Source: Bradyrhizobium frederickii (GTDB taxonomy: Bacteria > Pseudomonadota > Alphaproteobacteria > Rhizobiales > Xanthobacteraceae). From it: a DNA stretch of 64,000 nucleotides. Location of the stretch: assembly GCF_004570865.1 (NCBI RefSeq), contig NZ_SPQS01000027.1, positions 1-64,000 of the forward strand, given 5' to 3'. Within the stretch, counting starts at the first letter, position 1. Every line of letters begins with the position of its first letter. The position numbers were made by a program, and so were the translations under genes. A model generated the notes under the pieces. It was not told the DNA's origin and ran no database searches. It worked only from the letters and a program-made list of their open reading frames with translations. Shown piece after piece: positions 42,893 to 52,663 of this stretch.

Positions 42893-43663
42893 CTACTCCA
42901 CCTTCGCAGGCTCGGGCTGCATCGCCGATGCGTTGGCGATGCGCGCGGCGTTCGCCATGCCCGCGAGTGCCGCCGCCTTTTTCGGATCGGGCGCCGAGCC
43001 CGGCTGCACCACGCCGGCCGACATGATCAGCGTCGCCGCATCCTCCGTGCTCATATCGACTTCGACGATCTTGCTCTTGGGCACGTAGAAGAAAAACCCG
43101 GTGGTCGGGTTCGGCGAGCACGGCAGGAACACCGAGACGTGCTCCTCCTGCCCCGGCAAGCTGCGCGCGACCTCTTCGTTCGGCGATTGCGAGATCAGCA
43201 CGATCGACCACATGCCCGGCGAAGGAAACTCGACCAGGCCCACTTTCCGGAAGCTCGAGCCCTTGCCCGAGAACAGCGTCTCGAACACCTGTTTCAAGCC
43301 GCGGTAGATGGCGCGCACGGCCGGGATCCGGCCGAGGAGCGTTTCGCCGACATCGACCAGGGTGCGGCCGATCAGATTGGCCGCGAGGAAGCCGACCAGC
43401 GTCAGCGTGAAGAATGCGACAACCAGTCCCCAGCCGGGAACGACATACGGCAGATAGGTTTCCGGCCGGTAGGCGAGCGGCACGAACGGCCGCACCACGC
43501 CATCGACCCAGGTGACGAACCACCAGACCAGGTACAGCGTGATCGCGATCGGCCCTGTGACCACGAGGCCGGTCAGAAAATAATTGCGGAAGCGGCCCAT
43601 CAGGCCGGTATGCGGTTCCGGGACGGGATCAAGTGGCGCAGGCGCGTCGTCGCGGGGGGTCAT
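42893..43663 (-). CDS. DUF502 membrane protein
   Basis: 256 aa from the ATG at 43663 (MTPRDDAP). Two N-terminal transmembrane helices (YFLTGLVVTGPIAITLYLVWW; WGLVVAFFTLTLVGFLAANL) precede the DUF502 domain with IPAVRAIYRGLKQVFETLF, SFRKVGLVEFPSPGMWSI and the Cys-Pro-containing FLPCSPNPTTGFFFYVP. DUF502 proteins (COV family in plants) are membrane proteins of unknown activity. It follows glmS on the same strand, 84 bases apart, and may be read from the same transcript. Confidence 0.85.
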   Translation of the reverse strand: MTPRDDAPAPLDPVPEPHTGLMGRFRNYFLTGLVVTGPIAITLYLVWWFVTWVDGVVRPFVPLAYRPETYLPYVVPGWGLVVAFFTLTLVGFLAANLIGRTLVDVGETLLGRIPAVRAIYRGLKQVFETLFSGKGSSFRKVGLVEFPSPGMWSIVLISQSPNEEVARSLPGQEEHVSVFLPCSPNPTTGFFFYVPKSKIVEVDMSTEDAATLIMSAGVVQPGSAPDPKKAAALAGMANAARIANASAMQPEPAKVE

Positions 43664-43747
43664 TCGGGTTCCAGATCGGTCGCAGCACACAAGCTAGGGT
43701 CTTCTAGCAGATTTTGGAAGACCACGACCGGCCGATATCCCGCCTGC

Positions 43748-45574
<1,827 letters not shown>

Positions 45575-45794
45575 GCGGATCACTATCCCCCAAATCGTCG
45601 AAAAATCGCCTAAACGACACGTCCGGTTTTTAGCGAAATTCAGAAGCAACCATTACTCAATAATTATTGCGGATTGAGACAGCACCGACCGCAACCTGAG
45701 CTTCGCCTGCGTCGAATTGGCCGGCCTTAGACCGCGCGCATTAACTTGTTGTCAACATGTTTGGCCAACGATTCCGGCTCAGGAGAGTGAGGCC

Positions 45795-46013
45795 ATGAAA
45801 GGCTCGTCCGACCGCAAAGGTCTGTCATCGATGTACTTGCGTGCCAGCGAGACCACGGGCACGCATCTCGCGCATTGGCCGCCGCCCCAGCGCGGCAAGG
45901 AAAGCAAGCCCGTCTTCATGAAGCATCCCGAAGGCGAGCCGGTCAAGCGCGCCAAGCCGCGCGGCTGGCGCCTGACCCGCGCGATCTTCTCCGAATTCGC
46001 CGACGACGAATAG
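45795..46013 (+). CDS. 72-aa basic microprotein between glmU and glmS
   Basis: MKGSSDRKGLSSMYLRASE, then HLAHWPPPQRGKESKPVF and KRAKPRGWRLTRAIFSEFADDE: strongly basic with an acidic end, no membrane segment. AGGAG stands nine bases before the ATG, which makes translation believable. It lies on the opposite strand in the gap between glmU and glmS, so its transcript runs antisense into the glmU 3' end (nine bases between the stops). No family recognised. Confidence 0.6.
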   Translation: MKGSSDRKGLSSMYLRASETTGTHLAHWPPPQRGKESKPVFMKHPEGEPVKRAKPRGWRLTRAIFSEFADDE

Positions 46014-46021
46014 CGGAAAGC

Positions 46022-47374
46022 TCATTTCTCCGGCTTCTTGCCGCGCTTCACCTCGCGAAAACGCGCCGCGCCGCCTTCCCGGATGGTCTGCGGGTTGCGC
46101 TCCAGCGCCATGGCGTCATCGGGCACGTCGCGCGTGATCACCGAGCCCGATCCGATATAGGCGCCGTTGCCGATTCTGACCGGCGCGACCAGCGAAGAAT
46201 TGGTGCCGACGAAGGCGCCCTGCCCGATCACCGTCTTGTGCTTCTTGAAGCCGTCGTAGTTGCAGGTGACGGTGCCGGCGCCGATGTTGGAATTGGCGCC
46301 GACAGTGGTATCGCCGATATAGGAGAGATGGTTGACCTTGACGCCGGCCTCCAGCGTCGCCGCCTTGGCCTCCACGAAATTGCCGATCCGCGCGCCGTCG
46401 CCAAGCGAGGTGCCGGGCCGAAGCCGCGCAAAGGGGCCGATCGAGACGTTCTTGCCGAGCGTCGTCTGCACGATGTGCGAAAAGGAATGGATCACGGTGC
46501 CGTCGGCGATCGAGACGCCGGGGCCGATCACCACGAACGGCTCGATGGTCACGTCCTTGCCGAACACGGTGTCGGCGGCGAGATAAACCGTCTCCGGCGC
46601 GATCAGGGTGACGCCGGCCTCCATTGCCGCCTTGCGCAAGCGCGCCTGCATCACGGCTTCGGCCTCGGCGAGCTGTGCCTTGGTGTTGATGCCGCGCACC
46701 TCGTCCTCGCTGGTCTCGATCACGACGGACTCCCATCCCTGTTTGCGGACGATCTCGACCGCGTCGGTCAGATAATATTCGCCCTTGGAATTGGCATTGC
46801 CGATCTGCCCAAGGATTTGAAGCGCCCGGCGCCCGTCGATCGCCATCACGCCGGCATTGCACAGATCGATCTTGCGCTCGTCGGCGCTCGCATCGGCCTG
46901 CTCGCGGATCGCGACCAGGCGTTCGCCCTCGACGATGAAGCGGCCGTAGCCGGCGGGATCGGCGGCGCGGAAGCCGAGCGCGGCGATCGCAGCGCCCCTG
47001 GCGAGCGGCGCGCGCAGCCGCGCAAAGGTCTCGGCCGAGATCAGCGGCGTATCGCCGAAGGCAATCAGCAGATCATCGGCGCCTTGCGCGATGGCCTCGC
47101 GCGCCGCCAGCACCGCATGCGCGGTGCCGAGCCGCTCGGCCTGCACGAAGGTGAGCGCGTCGGGCCGGATGCGCTTCGCCTCGTCCGCGACCGCCTGGTG
47201 GTCGGGACCGATCACCACCGCGAGCGAGCTGCCGGTTCCCTTCGGCGCCGCGCCGAGCACGTGGGCCAGCAGCGTCTGGTGAGCGACCGGATGCAGCACT
47301 TTCGGCAGGCTCGAGCGCATGCGCGTGCCTTCGCCGGCGGCGAGCACGATCGTGAGGCTGGAACGGGCGGTCAT
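46022..47374 (-). CDS. glmU: Bifunctional GlcNAc-1-P uridylyltransferase / GlcN-1-P acetyltransferase GlmU
   Basis: 450 aa. N-terminal nucleotidyltransferase: LAAGEGTRMRSSLPKVLHPVA, FVQAERLGTAHAVLAAR and FGDTPLISAETF. C-terminal left-handed beta-helix: hexapeptide repeats from FVVIGPGVSIADG on, with ARLRPGTSLGDGARIGNFVEAK, LSYIGDTTVGANSNIGAGTVTCNYDG and GQGAFVGTNSSLVAPVRIG. It makes UDP-GlcNAc from glucosamine-1-phosphate, the product chain that begins with GlmS encoded nearby. Cytoplasmic trimer. The proximity of glmU and glmS suggests shared control of amino-sugar supply. Confidence 0.97.
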   Translation of the reverse strand: MTARSSLTIVLAAGEGTRMRSSLPKVLHPVAHQTLLAHVLGAAPKGTGSSLAVVIGPDHQAVADEAKRIRPDALTFVQAERLGTAHAVLAAREAIAQGADDLLIAFGDTPLISAETFARLRAPLARGAAIAALGFRAADPAGYGRFIVEGERLVAIREQADASADERKIDLCNAGVMAIDGRRALQILGQIGNANSKGEYYLTDAVEIVRKQGWESVVIETSEDEVRGINTKAQLAEAEAVMQARLRKAAMEAGVTLIAPETVYLAADTVFGKDVTIEPFVVIGPGVSIADGTVIHSFSHIVQTTLGKNVSIGPFARLRPGTSLGDGARIGNFVEAKAATLEAGVKVNHLSYIGDTTVGANSNIGAGTVTCNYDGFKKHKTVIGQGAFVGTNSSLVAPVRIGNGAYIGSGSVITRDVPDDAMALERNPQTIREGGAARFREVKRGKKPEK

Positions 47375-47531
47375 CGAAATCCTGTCGGTTCGGCCGAATC
47401 AAATGGCGCGGCAGGCGAGCCGCCCTCAAGAGCTGCCGCCTTGCTACCCCCGCAAACGCCCGGAATTCAAGTGCGGCACGCATTTCCTGTTAATGTTCCT
47501 TGATTGATTCGGGGCTGGGCACTTAACGTTC

Positions 47532-48914
47532 ATGGCAAAGGATTCCGACCCACTGGCGGATGCCTTCGGCGCCAAGGAGACCGGCGGACTGTTCTCCGGA
47601 CTCTTGGCCGAGGAAAGCGCGTTCGATCGCCGCCTGATGTGGCGTCTGGGCTCGTGGGGCGTGGCGGCCGTGGGCGCCGTCACCATCGCGGTGCTGGCCA
47701 ATCAGGCCCAGCTCGGCTGGCGGCGCGACCAGGTTGCTTCCGCCGATCTGGCGCGCCAGGCTGACCGCCTCCAGATGCTCACCAGGGAGAGCCAGAACGA
47801 GGCCCGCCGGCTCACGGCTGCCATCGAGACGCTGAATACCGATCGCGACCGGCTGTATTCGCGCGTCACCGTGCTGGAGCAAGGGCTCGATTCCGTCACC
47901 GGCGCCATCGCCAGGCAGACCACCCCGCCGCCGCAGGCCGGCAAGGCGCAGGATGCTGCGCCCGCAGCCCCCAGCGTCGCGCCGGTTGCTTCGACGCCTG
48001 CTTCCGCCACCGACAAGCCTCGCACCGAGGCCGCCAAAGACACGCTCAAGGACACCCTCAAGGACACCCCGAAGGAAGCGGCAAAGGAGCCGCCGCCGCA
48101 GGCCGCCGCGGCCGCCTCGCTCGTGCAGCAATCGCCGGCGATGAATTCAGCGTTGCCGACCATTCCGCTGGTCCCGTCCAAGTCAATCATGGCCCCGCCC
48201 GATCCGGCCGCATCGAAATTGATGCAGCCGGAGACGAACGAGAAGGCCGCCGAGAAGAAGGCCGAGCCGGCGCCCGCGCCGACCGAAGCCGTCGTGGCAG
48301 CCGCCAAGCCATCGGAGGCAACCGAGAGCGAATCGCCCGCGATCGCGGTTCAGCAGACGCGTTTCGCGATCGATCTCGGCGGCGCCAATTCGGTCGACGG
48401 CCTGCGCGCGCTCTGGCGCGGCGTGACCAAATCCAATCCGGATATCGCAGCGCTGCGACCGATCATCATGATCAAGGAAGGCACGACAGGGCTCGGCATG
48501 CAGCTCCGCCTCGGTGCCGGCCCGCTCGTCAATGCCGCCGCCGCCGCGAAATTCTGCGCGAGCCTTGCCGAGAGCAATCGTCACTGCGAGACTACCGTGT
48601 TCGACGGCCAGCGCCTGTCGATGCGTGGCTCGGAAAAGACGCAAGAGAAACCTCAGGACAAGGCACAAGAGAAGTCGCAAGACAGGGTTCAGGAGAAGAA
48701 CGCGGAGAAGAATCAGGACGCGGCCCCGCAAGCCGAAACCGCGCCTGCGCCCAGCGCCAAGCCCGAGAAGCCGCAGCGCCGCCGCAGCTACACTTCGAAA
48801 CGCACCAAGCGCGAGGAGCCCGCGCCCGCTCCTGCGGCACAGCCGGCGCCGGCGCCGGCGAAGCCGGAGACCGCATCGGCGACATCGACATTGTCGTCGT
48901 TCTTCAGGCGATAG
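47532..48914 (+). CDS. Membrane-anchored coiled-coil protein with a SPOR-like periplasmic domain
   Basis: 460 aa. One transmembrane helix (SWGVAAVGAVTIAVLA, about 42-58) after a short cytoplasmic N-terminus; a coiled coil (about 70-125, ADRLQMLTRESQNEARRL); a long Ala/Pro/Lys-rich linker with a repeated KDTLKDTLKDTPKEA pattern; a compact domain (about 275-360, FAIDLGGANSVDGLRALWRG ... GLGMQLRLGAGPL ... FCASLAESNRHCETTVFDGQ); and a Lys/Gln/Glu-repeat tail. The compact domain resembles SPOR peptidoglycan-binding modules, with two Cys that may form a disulphide. A cell-envelope or division role is inferred. Confidence 0.65.
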   Translation: MAKDSDPLADAFGAKETGGLFSGLLAEESAFDRRLMWRLGSWGVAAVGAVTIAVLANQAQLGWRRDQVASADLARQADRLQMLTRESQNEARRLTAAIETLNTDRDRLYSRVTVLEQGLDSVTGAIARQTTPPPQAGKAQDAAPAAPSVAPVASTPASATDKPRTEAAKDTLKDTLKDTPKEAAKEPPPQAAAAASLVQQSPAMNSALPTIPLVPSKSIMAPPDPAASKLMQPETNEKAAEKKAEPAPAPTEAVVAAAKPSEATESESPAIAVQQTRFAIDLGGANSVDGLRALWRGVTKSNPDIAALRPIIMIKEGTTGLGMQLRLGAGPLVNAAAAAKFCASLAESNRHCETTVFDGQRLSMRGSEKTQEKPQDKAQEKSQDRVQEKNAEKNQDAAPQAETAPAPSAKPEKPQRRRSYTSKRTKREEPAPAPAAQPAPAPAKPETASATSTLSSFFRR

Positions 48915-49051
48915 GACGCCCCGTCTCCGACGAAAGCCTCTTGCATGCGGCGATCGGACGCGAGGACCTGAGGGGTCCTTTTGCAGCCCGTTTGCGTTCA
49001 TTCACGGCGCGCCCCAGCGGCACCTCGCCCTTCCGAAACTCCCGGGCTTCG

Positions 49052-49492
49052 ATGAATGAACTTGATGATGTGCTGAGGCTTCTCGTCGCGGCCGGAACAG
49101 GCCTCTTGATCGGCATCGACCGCGACATGAACGACAAGCCCGTGGGGATGCGGACGCTCGCGCTCGTGTCGCTCGGCTCCGCGCTGGTGTCGATCGCCGT
49201 GATCGAGTTCCAGAATTTGCGCGACCACCCGGATGCGATCTCCCGCGTCATCCAGGGCGTCGTTACGGGCGTGCTGACCGGCGTCGGCTTCATTGGCGCC
49301 GGCGTCATCCTGCACGACAGCAAGGCGAAAACCGTTCACGGCCTCACGACCGCGGCGACCGTCTGGATCGCGGCGGGTCTCGGAATCGCATGCGCGCTGG
49401 GCGCCTGGCTGCTCGTCGGCGCTGCGATCGCGGTGACGTTGCTCGTGCTGTTCGTTCTCGGCTGGGTCGAGCGCCGGCTGGGACTGAAATAG
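49052..49492 (+). CDS. MgtC/SapB-family membrane protein
   Basis: 146 aa, about four helices, no cytoplasmic C-terminal ACT-like domain. LLVAAGTGLLIGIDRDMNDKPVGMRTLALVSLGSAL and GVLTGVGFIGAGVILHDSKAKTVHGLTTAATVWIAAGLGIA are the MgtC core motifs, with the conserved acidic and Arg residues (IDRD; GMRT). The family is linked to growth in low magnesium, acid tolerance and intracellular survival. The short form here is the usual bacterial SapB-like type. Start at 49052; the frame extends upstream but without membrane-protein character. Confidence 0.88.
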   Translation: MNELDDVLRLLVAAGTGLLIGIDRDMNDKPVGMRTLALVSLGSALVSIAVIEFQNLRDHPDAISRVIQGVVTGVLTGVGFIGAGVILHDSKAKTVHGLTTAATVWIAAGLGIACALGAWLLVGAAIAVTLLVLFVLGWVERRLGLK

Positions 49493-49614
49493 GTTTGGCC
49501 GCCCGCCCCCCGGGCGGCTTTGACGGCTGCTCGCGCACGTCTTGAGCCAGCCGGATCAACAGAAACATCGCCAGCCCTGTTGCCTGCCCGCGCCATCGAG
49601 ACCATATTGCCGCC

Positions 49615-49995
49615 ATGACAAAAAAGCCCTTCCGCCTCACGCCCTACCAGGTGCAGTTCCTGATCGTCGTCGGCTTCGCGTCCGTCGGCTATGCGCTTTA
49701 TCTGCGCTACCTCGCGATCGAGCTGTCGCAGGTCGCTCTCGCCTGCGACGCCGGGCTTCAGACGCTGCTCTGCAAGGCGCGCTCGGTCTCGACCGTGCTG
49801 TTCAAGAATTCGGTGTTCGGCATCGTCGCACTGGTGGTTGCGACGCTGAACCTGATGCGGCCGTCGATCGTGCTGCTCACGGTCGGCATCGTCGCGGCCG
49901 GCCTCGGCATCGTGCTCTACAATGTCGTGCTGTCGGGCCTTGCGATCGGCCTGTTCATTCTTGGATTTGCTCGGCCCGCGCCCGCCACAGCGTGA
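49615..49995 (+). CDS. Small four-helix membrane protein
   Basis: 126 aa. Hydrophobic segments VQFLIVVGFASVGYALYL, FGIVALVVATLNLM, IVLLTVGIVAAGLGIVLYNV and LAIGLFILGFA span most of the protein; a pair of Cys (ALACDAGLQTLLCKA) sits in the first periplasmic loop and could be disulphide-bonded. No family recognised. Its last 41 bases overlap the 3' end of the convergent ndvC gene, so both C-termini are coded by the same DNA on opposite strands. Confidence 0.7.
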   Translation: MTKKPFRLTPYQVQFLIVVGFASVGYALYLRYLAIELSQVALACDAGLQTLLCKARSVSTVLFKNSVFGIVALVVATLNLMRPSIVLLTVGIVAAGLGIVLYNVVLSGLAIGLFILGFARPAPATA

Positions 49996-51514
49996 GCGCG
50001 AACAACAGATAGATCGTACAGGTCCACAGCGACTGCCAATTGTCGCGGCCTTCGTTGAAGAGCACGAAGACGGCCGACAGCGCCAGCACGCCCGCGAACA
50101 CCGATTCCGCGATCGGACGCTGGCCGATCTGCGGCCGGTTCAGCATCAGCAGCGCGAACGGCACCACCGCCATCGTCAGCGCGGCGTAGGGAAAATCCTT
50201 GTAGCGCGGGTCGAACACGAAGCCGAGCGCGGTGGCGGCCGCGATCACTGCGGTCACCGCCAGCGTCAGGCCGAGAACGGCGGTGAGCTTCGACCATTTG
50301 CGCCCCTCGCGCGGACCGAGCAGGTCGAGGAAGGTCGGAAGGCTGCGGCCGATCACCATGGCCTGCGAACAGAAGATCGGCGACAGGATGCCGGCAAGCA
50401 GCAACGCGCCCCAGAGCAGCCAGCCGCCGATGCCGTAGCTCTCGTAATACATCTTGTCGGCGCCGATCCCGAGCAGGCTCCCCGCCGTCGTCGCCGAGAT
50501 CCCGACGCCGAGCCAGGCCGAGAAGCGCGGCGTCCACGGCCGCCGGCGCAGCGTGATGATGGCGACCGCGAACACCAGCACGGCAAGGACCATGCCCGCG
50601 CCCATGTACCATTTCCAGTACGGGAAATTGCTGATCGGCTCGCCCGGCGGATATTTCAGGCTCCGCCGCACCGAATCGTACAGGCCCCAATAGCCGCCGA
50701 CGGTGCCTTCCAGCTTGCGCTTCCAAGGCTGGTCGTAGGACTCGATCAGATTGACGCGAAACTTGTGCGCTTTGGCAAGGCCGAGGATTTCCGAGACCAC
50801 GCGGGCCTGATTGGTCCGTGACGGCAGCGCGGCGTCGCGCATGCGCCCCTCGCTCGGCCAGCCGGTCTCGCCGATCAGGATCTCCTTGCCGGGGAACGCC
50901 ACCACCATGCGCTCGCGGATCGTCTCGACATGAGCGGAGGCGAACTTCGCCTTGACCGGGAAATCCTCCCAATAGGGCAGGATGTGGATCGTGACGAAGT
51001 CGACCGCGTCGGAGACCTCGCGGTTCTTCAGCCAGTACTCCCAGACGTCGGCATAGGTGACGGGCACGCTGACCTGCGTCTTCACCAGACGGATGATGGA
51101 GACGAGATCCGCCGTCGTCATCTCGCCGCGGAGCAGCACCTCGTTGCCGACGATGAGCGTGGTGATGATGTCGGGGAATTGCTTGGCGAGGCGGATGGCG
51201 AGCCCGGCCTGCTCGTAGTTCTTGGTGCGGTTGCTGGAGAGCCAGATGCCCTGCAGCACTTTCAGCCCGCCGACCCTGGCGGCGATCGCCGGGACCTGGT
51301 CGAGCCCGTTCTCCATCGAATAGGTGCGGACGCAGTCGGTGATCTCTTTGAGCTGGCGCAGATCCTGCTCGATCTGCTCGGCCTCGATATGGGTCCACGC
51401 CTCCAGCGGCGTCTGCTCGCCGCGGAACGGCGCGTAGGAGACGCATTGGACCTTGTCGGCAGGGTCGATCGGGGCGCGCGCGAGCGTGATCGGCGTCGCC
51501 AACCACCACCACAC
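49955..51514 (-). CDS. ndvC: Beta-(1,6)-glucan synthesis protein NdvC-like (GH17 domain plus membrane helices)
   Basis: 519 aa from a GTG at 51514. A periplasmic glycoside hydrolase 17 domain (about 25-300) shows CVSYAPFRG, VRTYSMENGLDQV, IVGNEVLLRGEM (acid/base Glu) and ILIGETGWPSEGR (nucleophile Glu), followed by roughly eight membrane helices. In Bradyrhizobium NdvC is required for beta-1,6 linkages of the osmoregulated cyclic glucan and for symbiosis. The start is uncertain: in-frame hydrophobic codons (LALLLVSLGAIAAV) precede the GTG back to a TAA at about 51600, with no ATG, GTG or TTG. Divergent from ndvD. Confidence 0.82.
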   Translation of the reverse strand: MWWWLATPITLARAPIDPADKVQCVSYAPFRGEQTPLEAWTHIEAEQIEQDLRQLKEITDCVRTYSMENGLDQVPAIAARVGGLKVLQGIWLSSNRTKNYEQAGLAIRLAKQFPDIITTLIVGNEVLLRGEMTTADLVSIIRLVKTQVSVPVTYADVWEYWLKNREVSDAVDFVTIHILPYWEDFPVKAKFASAHVETIRERMVVAFPGKEILIGETGWPSEGRMRDAALPSRTNQARVVSEILGLAKAHKFRVNLIESYDQPWKRKLEGTVGGYWGLYDSVRRSLKYPPGEPISNFPYWKWYMGAGMVLAVLVFAVAIITLRRRPWTPRFSAWLGVGISATTAGSLLGIGADKMYYESYGIGGWLLWGALLLAGILSPIFCSQAMVIGRSLPTFLDLLGPREGRKWSKLTAVLGLTLAVTAVIAAATALGFVFDPRYKDFPYAALTMAVVPFALLMLNRPQIGQRPIAESVFAGVLALSAVFVLFNEGRDNWQSLWTCTIYLLFALTLWRARAEQIQE

Positions 51515-51621
51515 GGCAGCAATCGCACCCAGTGAAACAAGCAGAAGCGCCAGTGGCGTACGAAGAGAAATCGGTTCCGTCCTCCGCGAAGGGTCCGTCG
51601 ATTACCTGCTTGCACGCCGTC

Positions 51622-51645
51622 TGCCAAGGGGGGTGCCAAGGGGGG
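51622..51645. repeat. Perfect 12-base tandem duplication upstream of ndvC
   Basis: TGCCAAGGGGGG occurs twice in a row (51622-51633 and 51634-51645). It lies in the 351-base gap between the divergent ndvC and ndvD starts, about 110 bases before the ndvC start. Read on the minus strand, it makes TTGGCACCCCCCTTGG, a near match to a sigma-54 promoter but with GG instead of GC at -12. The rest of the gap holds no other feature I can support. Confidence 0.6.
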
Positions 51646-51865
51646 CCTGGGTGCCGATCGCTCGGCGGATCCGCTCCCGCCCCGAGGAATTGGGCTGCGG
51701 CCGTTCGACCGGGCCCTAGCATCGTGACTTTGCTGGACAAAATTCCAAATACAGGTCATGGACTCCGAACGACTTTTCCGCCGCAATGGAGACCCATTTG
51801 GACGCCATCACCGACGCGTCCGCGGGATCCTGACGCGGACGGCCAGCGGATACATTGGGGAATTC

Positions 51866-52450
51866 ATGCGGCAACGGGTGTTCGAGTCACGAAATGCGGT
51901 CCTGCGGCAGTTCGCCGCCACCTTGGCCGTCTCCTGCCTTCTCGCTCTCGCCGGTCTCGGTGGCGCCTCCGCCCAGAGCGGCACGCCAGCCCCGGATCAA
52001 GGCAAGGCCGCCGCCCAGCCCGCCGACGCCGCCAAGGATGCCGCCCAGAACCAGCGCCGCACCGACGAGTTCGCCGAAGCCGCCCAGGTCATCAACGGCC
52101 CGGCCGGCAATCCCGAATGCGTCTGGCTCGGCCGGCGCGTAGTGCGGCTGATGTGGCGGGACGACCTCGATACCGCCTTCCGCCATCTCGACCTCTACGA
52201 TCGTTTCGGCTGTCCCGGCGGTCACATCCAGGCCGCGTTCCGCTGCCTGACCCGGTTCGGCGGACAGATCGACCCCAAGGTCGCCGAGACCCTGGACAGC
52301 CGTGTGCATGCCTGCTGGATCAACCCGGCCGCCCAGCCGCAGCAGGCGGCCGCCGCGGCGGCGCAGCCGGCCGCAGCCAACGCCCCGGCGCCGCAGCCGG
52401 CCGCCAGCCCCTCGCCCGCGGCAAGCCCGACACCGGCGCCCCAGAAATAG
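51866..52450 (+). CDS. ndvD: Beta-glucan biosynthesis protein NdvD-like, exported
   Basis: 194 aa from the ATG at 51866. The signal peptide (LRQFAATLAVSCLLALAGLGGASAQ) is followed by an Ala/Pro/Gln linker, then a domain (about 75-155) with FAEAAQVINGPAGNPECVWLG, LDLYDRFGCPGGHIQAAFRC and VHACWIN, holding four Cys likely in two disulphides, and a low-complexity Ala/Pro/Gln tail. Bradyrhizobium japonicum has a third glucan gene, ndvD, between ndvC and ndvB; position and size fit. Its exact step is unknown; a periplasmic helper of the NdvB/NdvC enzymes is likely. An in-frame ATG at 51758 would bury the signal peptide, so it was rejected. Confidence 0.78.
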   Translation: MRQRVFESRNAVLRQFAATLAVSCLLALAGLGGASAQSGTPAPDQGKAAAQPADAAKDAAQNQRRTDEFAEAAQVINGPAGNPECVWLGRRVVRLMWRDDLDTAFRHLDLYDRFGCPGGHIQAAFRCLTRFGGQIDPKVAETLDSRVHACWINPAAQPQQAAAAAAQPAAANAPAPQPAASPSPAASPTPAPQK

Positions 52451-52663
52451 CCGAGAGTCGTTTCAGCTGGCGTTCAGGAACGATCGACCATAGAGACGGT
52501 TGGCACTGCCGTGCATCCTGAAAGGCATGCCCTCATAAGGACATGAGGCCATGACAGTTGTGAAACCGCGCGGCAGAGTTATGCTTCCTTTGCCGCGGAC
52601 TTGGTCGGATCTCGGGGTCGGATCCGCTTCCCTGCCACCTCAGCCCCTTTTGGTTTAGCCGCG

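Noticed and set aside
42792..43523. N-terminal extension of the DUF1932-type gene to 530 aa
   Set aside because: The extension overlaps the DUF502 gene in another frame and has no domain; the double ATG at 42791/42788 begins the Rossmann fold exactly.
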